Under the pieces are notes generated by a model, which worked only from the letters and a program-made list of their open reading frames with translations, was not told the DNA's origin and made no database searches. 64,000 nt of DNA, taken from NCBI GenBank assembly GCA_008330645.1, contig VLTN01000024.1:124001-188000 (forward strand). Direction: 5' to 3'. A program made the position numbers and the translations under genes. The stretch comes from Cafeteria roenbergensis (taxonomy: Eukaryota > Sar > Bigyra > Bicosoecida > Cafeteriaceae). Positions within the stretch are counted from its first letter, which is position 1, and each line of letters starts with the position of its first letter. Below are positions 33,239-41,576 of this stretch, piece after piece.

Positions 33239-35830
33239 TCAAGCGTCGCGCCGGAACTCAAAGTCGAACACAACGCCCCGGTGGTCCGAAGCCCACAGCG
33301 GCGACTTGGAGTGCACCATTCCAACGTGCTCTGCAGGAGGAGGCACTGCGGAAGGCACGGGATCCTGACCAATCAGCCACGCATCGGTCACGGCGACTCG
33401 CGGCGCGGGCGAGGCCGCTGCCGCGAGTGCAGCGTCGCTGGGCGGCCAAGCGCTCACGAAGGCAGTGTCAATCCGCTTTTGCGGGTCATCGCTGGGAAAA
33501 GTCAGCGCGCCTTGCCTGACGCCCGGATCGGCCGAGCGAGGCTCCGGCTCGCTGTGCTTCATCAGCCATGCGTCTTGCATCGCGAACTCCGCGCTGTGCA
33601 GCGCGCCCTCGGCGCCCGCCCCCAGCAGGCCGGTGCTCCCGCTCCAAAAGCGCATCGAAGCGTTGTGCGGCTCCTCGTTCATGTCCCCAAGCAGCAGCTG
33701 GACGCTGCCGGCGCGCGACTGTGCGATGAAGCGCTCCACCTCGATGGTCGTGCGGTTTCGCGCCGCTTCGGACAGGGGCATGTGAACCGAGTACACGTCC
33801 ACAAGCCCGATGACGGGGTCGTCCGTCGCCACCACGGCGTGCAGGCAAACACGCGTGTGCTCGTCCTGGCGGTCGGCCGCGTCTCTCGACAGCACGGCAT
33901 AGTTCGTGGACACGATGGGGAAGAGGCTGGCGATGGCGACCCCCTCCTCGTCCCGGAAGTGGCCCGTCGTGTCGGCCGGCGCGTACACCGTCGCCGGCTG
34001 CGCGACGTACTGGTAGCCAGGCATCCGTTCAGCAATGTGCCGCATCTGCCCGTGCTGGTTGCGGGGCCCGAGCGACACGTCCAAGCGCACCTCCTGGAGC
34101 CCGACAATCGCGGGGCGGCTCGCCAGAAGCAGCGCCGCGAACGCGTCCATGCGCAGCTGGTACCGCTGCCACCGCTCGTGGCTGCTTGGGTAGAGCCAGC
34201 TCGGCGGGTTGCTGTTCCAGGCGTTGAACGTGGCCACTCGCAGGCGGCCCGGACCAGCGGCGGCGGGCACGCAGCGCGGCCCGGCTTGGGGGCAAATGTG
34301 GGGCGGCAGCGCACCGCCGGGCAATCGCCCGCTGCCCGCGGCCTCACGCTTCTCGGCGGTGCTGCCGTCCGCAGCCACCTCTGCAGCGGCGCCGTCCTCC
34401 TCAGCGCCGATTGCGGCTGTGGCGTCGGGGGCTGTCGGGCCGTCCTGCGCGGGGCGCAACCCCCCCTCCGCCCTGAGCATGGCGCTCTCGGCCACCAGCG
34501 CCTCGACCAGCGCGGGGCCAAGACCGGGCCGGATCGCCTCCACGGCCCCATCGGCGCCCGTGGCCGGCATCCAGTCCGGCGCTGGCGCCCCCGCAGTGCC
34601 GGCCACCAGCCACTCCGCCGAGCTTCCCGACGGCCCGACCGCGCGCCCCCGGCACTCCCTCGCCGACGCCTCCGCGTCTGCACCACGCTCGTCCTGTGCC
34701 CTCGCCTCGGCGGAGCCATCCGGCCCGCAGCCCCCCTCGGCAGAGCCACCGTGCGCGCCGTGCAGCTCGAGCCGTCCGTCGGGGCCCCACAGGCCCGTTC
34801 CCGCTCCCGCCGCCGCTGCCGCCTCCGCCTCGTCCGCCACCCCCCCCGACCCCCGGCAGAGCCCCTTGAGCGTCGCCGCCACCAGAGCGTGCGTCTCGTT
34901 GGCCCCCAGGAACGCGCTGTCAAGCCCCAGCGCGGCCCAAACGGCGCCGCCGTCGGCTGCCTCATCGGCCGCCGGATTGCTGGCGTTTCCAGCCGCAGAG
35001 GCCTCCGGCGCGCTGCGCATGCGACGCTCAGCCGCGGCTGCAGCTGCCTGCATCAGCCCTGGCCCGCTGGAGGCGCGGCTCCCACCCCCCACCGCCCGCC
35101 ACGTGTGCCGAAGCAGGCTGAACGACCTGGACGGGTCGAACGACACGTCCATGCGGTGCGCAAGCCACAGGCGCGGCGCCCAAGGCGACGGACGGCCGCC
35201 CACACCCCCCGGAGTGTCTGGCTCGGCCTGCTCGCCTGCTTCAGCCTCGTCGTCTCCCGTTGCCGCCCCAGCGCCACGGGAGGCCCACCACCACGAGCCC
35301 GTTTGCGCTCGCATTGTGGCCTCCTCCTCCTCTGCCGAGCGCGCGGCTGGATGCCACGCCGAAACGATTTGCAGGTGCAAAGTGACGCCAAAAAGCACGG
35401 GGAACCGCCGGCCGCCCATGCCTTCTTGCTCTCGCCCGGTTGTGCCGTCCACAGTGTGCTGCAGCTCAAGCGACCTGACGGAGCAGACACGCGTGCCCCA
35501 CAGCACCGGCTGGCCCGCGCTTGCACCACCCAGAACGCTGAGCTGGGCGCGGGAGATGTCGTCCCGCAGCGCGGTGACTGCGTAGTCCTGAATCATGGCC
35601 ATGGCCGGGTGGTCCAGCCGAAACGGCCGGTGCCCCTCGAGCACGTGGCCGTATGCGAGCCGGCTGTCGGCATACTCTACCCCGGGGACGCCCACGCCCG
35701 GGGCGCTCCAGCACGGCGTGGTGGGAGCATAGTTGTCGCACATTCGCGGCTGCAACGGCGCCGCCGTGGCAAAGCCAGCCGCGAACGCAACTGCGACCAT
35801 CGCGGCAGCCTGCGCTCGAGCGATGCGCAT
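33239..35830 (-). CDS. Secreted endonuclease/exonuclease/phosphatase-family protein
   Basis: A single-exon gene for 863 residues. The N-terminus has charged residues followed by a hydrophobic run (MVAVAFAAGFATAAP), a clear signal peptide. Residues about 30-520 have no domain I recognise and include a Gly/Ala/Asp-rich stretch. The C-terminal third is a DNase I-like EEP domain: VATFNAWN near residue 530 (first metal-site Asn), VGLQEVRLD near 575 (catalytic Glu), GDMNEEPHN near 715 (Asp/Asn pair) and SDHRGVVF near 850 (final Asp-His). All key residues are present, so it should be a metal-dependent phosphoesterase acting in the secretory pathway or outside the cell. The substrate (DNA, sphingomyelin, inositol phosphates or other) cannot be told. 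It ends 267 bp from the convergent low-complexity gene and starts 326 bp from the divergent exonuclease gene. Confidence 0.88.
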   Translation of the reverse strand: MRIARAQAAAMVAVAFAAGFATAAPLQPRMCDNYAPTTPCWSAPGVGVPGVEYADSRLAYGHVLEGHRPFRLDHPAMAMIQDYAVTALRDDISRAQLSVLGGASAGQPVLWGTRVCSVRSLELQHTVDGTTGREQEGMGGRRFPVLFGVTLHLQIVSAWHPAARSAEEEEATMRAQTGSWWWASRGAGAATGDDEAEAGEQAEPDTPGGVGGRPSPWAPRLWLAHRMDVSFDPSRSFSLLRHTWRAVGGGSRASSGPGLMQAAAAAAERRMRSAPEASAAGNASNPAADEAADGGAVWAALGLDSAFLGANETHALVAATLKGLCRGSGGVADEAEAAAAAGAGTGLWGPDGRLELHGAHGGSAEGGCGPDGSAEARAQDERGADAEASARECRGRAVGPSGSSAEWLVAGTAGAPAPDWMPATGADGAVEAIRPGLGPALVEALVAESAMLRAEGGLRPAQDGPTAPDATAAIGAEEDGAAAEVAADGSTAEKREAAGSGRLPGGALPPHICPQAGPRCVPAAAGPGRLRVATFNAWNSNPPSWLYPSSHERWQRYQLRMDAFAALLLASRPAIVGLQEVRLDVSLGPRNQHGQMRHIAERMPGYQYVAQPATVYAPADTTGHFRDEEGVAIASLFPIVSTNYAVLSRDAADRQDEHTRVCLHAVVATDDPVIGLVDVYSVHMPLSEAARNRTTIEVERFIAQSRAGSVQLLLGDMNEEPHNASMRFWSGSTGLLGAGAEGALHSAEFAMQDAWLMKHSEPEPRSADPGVRQGALTFPSDDPQKRIDTAFVSAWPPSDAALAAAASPAPRVAVTDAWLIGQDPVPSAVPPPAEHVGMVHSKSPLWASDHRGVVFDFEFRRDA

Positions 35831-36156
35831 CGCCTCCGCGGCTCAAGCGCGAGTCCGCAGCGCGCCCCGTCCCTTTCAGATGTCGCACCTACCAGAGAGC
35901 GGCCACGGGTTGCGGTGATGATCGGCGAGTCGAGGTTGAAGGGCAACCAGTGCAGAGCCCGTCCATTCCTTTGGCTGGCTGGCAGTCGCACAGCCGCCTG
36001 CTGCGCGATTGAGGAGGTCGCACGGAGCTTGGCCCCGCGGCCTTGCGCCGCTGCACATCAGGTTGCGGATTTGGAGGCGGCGGGGCGTCGGGGAGCTCTC
36101 TGCCCCTGGTGGGTGAACATATAGCGCGCGGCTGCGCGAATCAATTCCAGCGCCGC
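35831..36156. promoter_or_regulatory. Divergent promoter region
   Basis: This 326-bp gap lies between the start codons of the secreted EEP protein (minus) and the DEDDy exonuclease (plus). It must hold two promoters. A short AT-rich stretch, aacatatagcg at 36117-36127, lies about 35 bases upstream of the exonuclease ATG and could be a core-promoter element. That assignment is tentative. Confidence 0.45.
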
Positions 36157-39100
36157 ATGGCGGATCGGCTCGCTGCCGCTGCTGGCGACTGCCTCCTCCC
36201 GGCTGTGTGGCGCGATATCGAGTGGGCCGCCAGGCATGACGTCGTGGCGGCGGCTCGGTCACAGTCGGCACTGACGATGGAGGCAGCCTTGAGGCGGGCA
36301 TGCGGAGAGGCCAGGACGTGGACCGCGTCCAGCTGCATGCTGGTCGCAAACACAGTTGCGGCGCTGTGCGAGGACAGCGCCCTGGGTGACGCGGTGGTGG
36401 CCGCCGTCACGACCGACGCGCCCCCACGAGGCGTGGAAGGGCAGCCCGGCCAGCGGTTGGCGGCGACGCTGGGCGCGACGCAAGCCGCCGGCGCGCTGCT
36501 GTTGCTCGCCGCCGCCAAGTGGACGGAGGCTTGCAGCGCCCGCATCGAGTCAATCGATGCTGCCCTTGCGGTGACGGCCGCCCAGGCCGCCCAGGGCCGC
36601 CGTCCGGCTCCCGGGACGGCAGCCGCCAGCCAGCGAAGGCCCCCTGGGCCCCGGACCCTTGCTTGCGCCGCGGCCCTGGCCGATTGGGGTTGCCAGGCGT
36701 TGCAAGCAGCACCCGGTTCTCCTGGCTCCGCCGCGCCCTGCTGCGCCCGGCGCAGTGGCAGAGCCACCTGGTGGCGGCCAGCTCTCGCGCGGCGCGACAT
36801 CGGGAGCGTGTCCCATGCGCATAGCGCGATCATGAGCGCCCTTGACGGTAGGACAGCCGGCATGGCCAGCGCCCTGCGTGCGCTCAGCCGCCACGCCAGC
36901 GGCACCGCTGCGGCACCGGCGCTGTGCGCGGAGGGCGGGTCGTTCCTGCCTCGCGCAGGTGCAAGCCCTCGCCCGCTGGCTCTGCCTCGCCAGGCCGGCC
37001 CCCTTGCTGCAGGCGGCTCTCGAAGGCTTGGCACTGCCGCCCGCCCCCCGCAAGCGTGCGCTGTCGCCCTCACCGCAACTGCAACTGCGAAGTCGCCGGC
37101 GACTGCAGCGAAGCCGGGGCGGAGAACGACGCCGGGGCGGAGGAGGAGCGGGACCACACCGGCTGCGGAGGCAGCTGCGGAGGCGGCTCCGGAGGCGGCT
37201 CCGGAGGCGGCTGCGGAGGCGGCTGCGGAGGCGGCTGCGGAGGCGGCTGCGGAGGCGGCTGCGGAGGCGGCTGCGGAGGCGGCTGCGGAGGCGCTCGGCT
37301 TGACGTTCTTCGGCGGCGCTGCTCCAGCCGTGGCTGCCAGGGCCATCGAGGCTGCTCAGCGGGCCGCCCCTGGCGCAGCCTCGTCCGCCTCGCTCAAGCA
37401 GCCGGGCGCTTCCAGCACCGCCAGTGCGCCAGGCGGGACAGCGGCCATTGGTCCCATCGCTGCCGTCATCGCAGAGGCCTTTGGGCGAGAGCTGGTCGCT
37501 CACGCTGCTCCCAGCGTTGGCGGCCGCGCTGCCCTGGGGCCGGGGCTGCGCCCGGCGCTGACGTTGCTGCAAGTGCTGGCAGAGTTGGCGCCGTCCTCGC
37601 CCAAGGCGGTGGCGTGGACGGCGGCGATGCTGCGCCACGCCGCTGCGGTGGCGGGCCCGGCGCGGCTGCTGCTGCTGCGCCGGCGACGCCAGCTGCCACC
37701 GCGGGCGACTGAGCTTGCCCAATCGCAACCGCAGCCGGCTCCCGCCGCGGCAGCAACGGACGGCAGTGCGCAACCGGACAAGGGCGTCCCAGTTTTGAGC
37801 GGGTTTGCGCGGAGGGTCGGCCCCGGGGCGGGCGAGCGCGTCGCTTGCGCGGCGCTGGCAGCCCTCCCCGTGAGCGTGGCGGAGGCGGCTCTCGACGCAG
37901 CCGGGCTCTGCGTCAGGCGGAAGCAGTGGTTGCGGGTGTGTGGCACGGCTCTTCAAGCCGCGAGGGCCGAGCTGGGCCTGGAGGCAGCCTGCCCGATGCC
38001 TGCGGGCCTGTCCGCAGCCTCCGCACCGGCCAGCTCCGCGGCCGCGCGGTCGGGCCCTCTGTCGGACGCCGAGGCGTTGGCAGAGCTTGCACTCTTCGAG
38101 GCAGAGCTGTTGAATCGTGTGCCAGGGACCGCATCGGCTGCGGAGGCCAGGGCTGCCCCGGACGCGGGGACGCTCTGCTCAGCCGGGGGAGCCGTTGCCG
38201 CCAGCGAGGGCGATGCAAGCGCCGCCTGCCCTCCGCTCCGGCCTGCGCGAGGGTCGCGGCCCGCAGCCGGCAGGCTTGTGGATACGGCGCTGACCCTCGT
38301 CGAGCGGTTTGGTGTGGAGTCTGGCGCCGCGGACCCGGTGCAGCTGTGCGACGCCTCTCTCCGCACGCGGCGAGCCACGGCTGCTCTGCGGGTGGCGGAG
38401 CGGCTGCCCGCCCTGCGAGCCCCGCTCCTGGATGCAATGTGTCTCAGCCAGTGCCACAGCACCCCGGCAGCCGTTGTGAAGGCTGCCAGAGCGCTGCGCG
38501 TGCCGCTCCTCACGCTTAGGCACTTTCCGGGCAAGGTGCTTCGGCACAACCTGGTGGCCGTCGCGAAGAGCGACCTGCCGGATATGTCGGCTGCGCTCCT
38601 GGAGGAGTGGCTGGACAACGCCGGCGGGGTCATTCTGGCTGGCGAGCGGCTGGTCACGACTGACCCAGCGTTCACCGAGGCTTGGGCGGGAGTGCGGGCC
38701 GGAGCTGAGCCAGTGTGCGAAGGAGCCGGCAGAGCCTTGCTGCTCGCAGCTGCTGTGTCGCGCGAGCGCGCAAAGCCGCCGGCGGACCGCTCTGCGTGGG
38801 TCTCGGCCGCCGAGGCCTGTTTCGGCCAGCGTCGCTCCTCGCTGGCGCTGGCGCTGCTCGCAGGCGCGGAGTGGCGGGCCCGTCCTGCCCTCCTCCCGTG
38901 TCGCGTGCCAGCCACCGCGGCCGAGGAGCCAGCGGACGGCGGCGACCGCCGCATGGAATGCACGCCGTTCGTCGCGCGGTGCGTGGGCGCGTCTCTCACC
39001 CCGCACGCGTGGATTCCGGAGACGCTGGCGGGCATGCAGACCATCTCCTCCGCGGCGGAGCTTGCCGCCCTTGCATCCGACATCAGCAGCTTGGGCGAGC

Positions 39101-39792
39101 GCTCGCTGGGCAGAGGCGAAGCTTTGGTCGTTGCGCTCGACTGCGAGTGGCGCGTGGACGAGGGCGCTGGTGGCAGCGCGCCGGCCTTGGTGGTGTCGGT
39201 GGCTGCAGAAGGGCTGACCCCGACGGTGATTGACATGGTGTCCCTCGCTGACCATGCAAGGTGCGGGCGAGGTGCGCGCGTGGCCGCGTCCTGGGGAGCG
39301 CTTGTGCGTGCCTTGGCTGGACGCGCCGTCGTCGTGGCAGGCTTTGCGGTGGCGGCCGACGTTCGCATCATTTCGTCCTCCTTCTCGTGGACTCGCTTGA
39401 GCGATGCGGTCGCGCCTCGGCCTGACGCGGAGAGCAGCGGCGTGCTCGCGTTCGCGCCCGCGGAGGCAGACGAGAGCCTGGTGCGCGAGGCTGTGCCCAG
39501 CTCGCCTTGGAGGGTGCTTGACCTGCAGCCCATTGGAGCCTGCTGGCCGACACTGGCAAGGCAGCAGTTTGCCCAGGCGCTTGGCCTTGTGGAGCCGCCG
39601 ACCTCGTTGTCCAAAGCCGTGCTCGCGGCCAGTGGACGCGCGCTCCCGAAGGGCTGGCAAGTGTGCGACTGGCGCGCTCGCCCTCTGGAGCCGTCAAAGG
39701 CAGCCTATGCTGCGGGTGACGCCGTGTGCGTGCTCCACATCGTTCAGCACCTCGCTCGGCGAGGGTGCAGCGTCTTGCTGCCTGCGGAGTGA
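36157..39792 (+). CDS. Mut-7/EXD3-like 3'-5' exonuclease (DEDDy)
   Basis: A single exon for 1,211 residues; the start is placed at the ATG in gccgcATGGcg. The C-terminal ~230 residues are a DnaQ-like exonuclease: VALDCEW near residue 991 (Asp and Glu of motif I), GFAVAADVRII near 1064 (Asp of motif II) and AAYAAGDAVCVLHI near 1187 (Tyr and Asp of motif III). The phrase GWQVCDWRARPL just before motif III is the family's usual W-x-x-RPL turn. All DEDDy residues are present. The N-terminal 950 residues are Ala-rich and probably helical, as in Mut-7/EXD3, and contain an Glu-Ala-Ala-Ala repeat at about 335-378. Mut-7 relatives trim RNA 3' ends in small-RNA pathways; WRN-like exonucleases act on DNA. 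Substrate preference here is not known. Confidence 0.85.
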   Translation: MADRLAAAAGDCLLPAVWRDIEWAARHDVVAAARSQSALTMEAALRRACGEARTWTASSCMLVANTVAALCEDSALGDAVVAAVTTDAPPRGVEGQPGQRLAATLGATQAAGALLLLAAAKWTEACSARIESIDAALAVTAAQAAQGRRPAPGTAAASQRRPPGPRTLACAAALADWGCQALQAAPGSPGSAAPCCARRSGRATWWRPALARRDIGSVSHAHSAIMSALDGRTAGMASALRALSRHASGTAAAPALCAEGGSFLPRAGASPRPLALPRQAGPLAAGGSRRLGTAARPPQACAVALTATATAKSPATAAKPGRRTTPGRRRSGTTPAAEAAAEAAPEAAPEAAAEAAAEAAAEAAAEAAAEAAAEAAAEALGLTFFGGAAPAVAARAIEAAQRAAPGAASSASLKQPGASSTASAPGGTAAIGPIAAVIAEAFGRELVAHAAPSVGGRAALGPGLRPALTLLQVLAELAPSSPKAVAWTAAMLRHAAAVAGPARLLLLRRRRQLPPRATELAQSQPQPAPAAAATDGSAQPDKGVPVLSGFARRVGPGAGERVACAALAALPVSVAEAALDAAGLCVRRKQWLRVCGTALQAARAELGLEAACPMPAGLSAASAPASSAAARSGPLSDAEALAELALFEAELLNRVPGTASAAEARAAPDAGTLCSAGGAVAASEGDASAACPPLRPARGSRPAAGRLVDTALTLVERFGVESGAADPVQLCDASLRTRRATAALRVAERLPALRAPLLDAMCLSQCHSTPAAVVKAARALRVPLLTLRHFPGKVLRHNLVAVAKSDLPDMSAALLEEWLDNAGGVILAGERLVTTDPAFTEAWAGVRAGAEPVCEGAGRALLLAAAVSRERAKPPADRSAWVSAAEACFGQRRSSLALALLAGAEWRARPALLPCRVPATAAEEPADGGDRRMECTPFVARCVGASLTPHAWIPETLAGMQTISSAAELAALASDISSLGERSLGRGEALVVALDCEWRVDEGAGGSAPALVVSVAAEGLTPTVIDMVSLADHARCGRGARVAASWGALVRALAGRAVVVAGFAVAADVRIISSSFSWTRLSDAVAPRPDAESSGVLAFAPAEADESLVREAVPSSPWRVLDLQPIGACWPTLARQQFAQALGLVEPPTSLSKAVLAASGRALPKGWQVCDWRARPLEPSKAAYAAGDAVCVLHIVQHLARRGCSVLLPAE
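37160..37291. repeat. 12-nt minisatellite encoding an Ala-rich Glu repeat
   Basis: About eleven tandem copies of a 12-base unit (GCGGAGGCGGCT) with small changes in the first units (two encode Pro in place of Ala). In the exonuclease frame it encodes Glu-Ala-Ala-Ala repeats, expected to form a long single helix linking the N-terminal part to the rest. Confidence 0.85.
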
Positions 39793-40367
39793 TCGGTCAC
39801 GCGCGCTTGTCCTTGTGTCTTGCCTTGCTGCTCCGCAAGTTCGCGTCGCATGGCAGAAGCGGGGGCTGGACCTGGCTTCCCCCCACACACAGCATGGCCG
39901 AACCAGGCAGTGATCCGCCAGGGCTGTGTTGCGAGTTGACTCCCCGTGGTGGCAGGCAACCTGTCGCAAGAGGGGATTCTGCGTCCCAGCAAGCCCTGTG
40001 CGGCTTCCGCGGCGTGGACGAGCGGAGCAGACCATGAACGGGCGCAACACTGTGGTAATTGCATCGCGTCGTCGCGCCCACTGTCGGCGCGTCCCTCGCT
40101 GGCGCGCAACGCGCGGCACCAGCAGAGCGAGCAAGATCGCCGCCAGAGTCGCAAAGCGGGGATGCCGCAGAGCCGGCTGCGGGTCGCGAGCCCATGCGCG
40201 CAGCCCTCCCGCCGCTGGATCGCGCGGGCACGGTGCTGCGCCTTGGCTGGCCCCGTCCCTTTGGGCTAGCCTCGCTGCTCTGGGCGCGAAGCCGTGGGCG
40301 ACTTGGTGGCGGTGTTGGCCTGCCAGCGATGTGAAACCCAAGTGATGGGCTGTCAACTCTGCGCCAA
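39793..40367. other. Intergenic region
   Basis: This 575-bp stretch lies between the exonuclease stop and the cytochrome b561 start, both on the plus strand. Short open frames exist on both strands but none shows a domain, a good start context or protein-like composition. I see no repeat or RNA gene. Confidence 0.45.
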
Positions 40368-41336
40368 ATGGACTCGTTGACGAGCCACTCCATTCGCCTT
40401 TGGCCGGCTGCAATGGACCTTGCCTGGAAGGTTACCTCCGGCGCATCGGCGCTCGGAGCCGGTGTCTCTACCGCTCTGGTGGTGGCGGCTTCCCGGTCCC
40501 CGGACGGCGGCATGACGCTGTTCGCTTGGCACCCGACGATGATGATGGCAGCTGCGACCATGTTCGGGCCGTCTGCCGTTCTCATCGCCCAGTACCGCGG
40601 CACCCGCAAGTCCAAGGAGGATAAGGAGAACCTTCTCCTTCTCCACGCCGGCCTCCAGGCGGGAGCCGTGGCATGCGCTGGGGTCGGCCTGGCGGCCATT
40701 GTCGCGAACAAGAACAACCACGCCAAGCCTCACTTTACCACCCCGCACGGCAAGCTCGGCGCGATTGCGCTGCTTGCCTACACCGGCGCAGCCGGGTATG
40801 CCGGCTGGCGCACGTCGCAGGCCATGGGCACGGGTGCCTTCTGGCATGACGCTGCGCATCACGTCGGTGGCGCGGCCGCGGTCGCGCTCGGCGCCGCTGC
40901 GGCGGTCTCCGGCCTCATGCACCCGAACTGGTCCCCGCCCACGCTCGGCGGAGGAACCAAGGTTCTCATTGCGCTGGGCGCCGTGGGTGCCGCACTCGTG
41001 GCCGCTGCCGCCGTCGGCGCTAATTTGACTGGCGTCACCAATACCCTCAAGGCCGCTGTCGCCGAGGAGCCCGCCGCCGCCCCCGCCGAGGAGTCCGCCG
41101 CCGCCGCCCCCGCCGAGGAGCCCGACGCCGCCCCCGCCGAGGAATCCGCCGCCGCCGCCCCCGCCGAGGAGCCCGCCGCCGCCCCCGCCGAGGAGTCCGC
41201 CGCCGCCGCCCCCGCCGAGGAGTCCGCCGCCGCCCCCGCCGAGGAGTCCGCCGCCGCCCCCGCCGAGGAGCCCGCCGCCGCCCCCGCCGAGGAGCCCGCC
41301 GCCGCCCCCGCCGAGGAGCCCGCCGCCGAAGAGTAA
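40368..41336 (+). CDS. Short cytochrome b561-domain protein with repetitive acidic tail
   Basis: A 322-residue membrane protein. Residues about 15-225 hold five to six hydrophobic helices with the haem-ligand pattern of b561 proteins: FAWHPTMMM near 53, LLHAGLQAG near 92, HF and TPHGKLG near 120-127, and FWHDAAHHVGG near 163. This layout resembles CYB561D2-type proteins, which pass electrons from ascorbate across a membrane, often to reduce ferric iron. The last 90 residues are about ten repeats based on PAEE-(P/S)-AAA, facing the cytosol or lumen, with a strong negative charge. The first ATG (40368) is taken; an in-frame ATG at 40413 (MDLAWKV) is an equally good start just before helix 1. 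No intron is seen. Confidence 0.85.
   Translation: MDSLTSHSIRLWPAAMDLAWKVTSGASALGAGVSTALVVAASRSPDGGMTLFAWHPTMMMAAATMFGPSAVLIAQYRGTRKSKEDKENLLLLHAGLQAGAVACAGVGLAAIVANKNNHAKPHFTTPHGKLGAIALLAYTGAAGYAGWRTSQAMGTGAFWHDAAHHVGGAAAVALGAAAAVSGLMHPNWSPPTLGGGTKVLIALGAVGAALVAAAAVGANLTGVTNTLKAAVAEEPAAAPAEESAAAAPAEEPDAAPAEESAAAAPAEEPAAAPAEESAAAAPAEESAAAPAEESAAAPAEEPAAAPAEEPAAAPAEEPAAEE
41062..41334. repeat. 24- to 30-nt tandem repeat in the cytochrome b561 tail
   Basis: Roughly ten tandem copies of a unit near GAGGAGTCCGCCGCCGCC plus CCCGCC, varying by one Ala codon and by a Ser/Pro codon swap. It encodes the acidic Ala-Pro-Glu-Glu tail. Copies differ at few positions, pointing to recent expansion or homogenisation. 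Confidence 0.85.
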
Positions 41337-41576
41337 GCTCGAGCCGAGTCAAACGAACGCAATCGGTGCTCGCTTCCTGTGGCTTCTCAACGCTGCTTTG
41401 GTCGCCGGTTTGAGCGTGCGAGGCTGGCAGCAGCGCTCGAAGCCGTTTGATAACGCTGCACCGACAGCGCGCGCTGGCACGCCCGATGATACGAATTCGC
41501 AAGCTCGCGAATACCACGCGCACACTCACGCACGCGCGCTCGCGACCTTGCGCCGCCGCGCGAACCGCCCTTGCGC

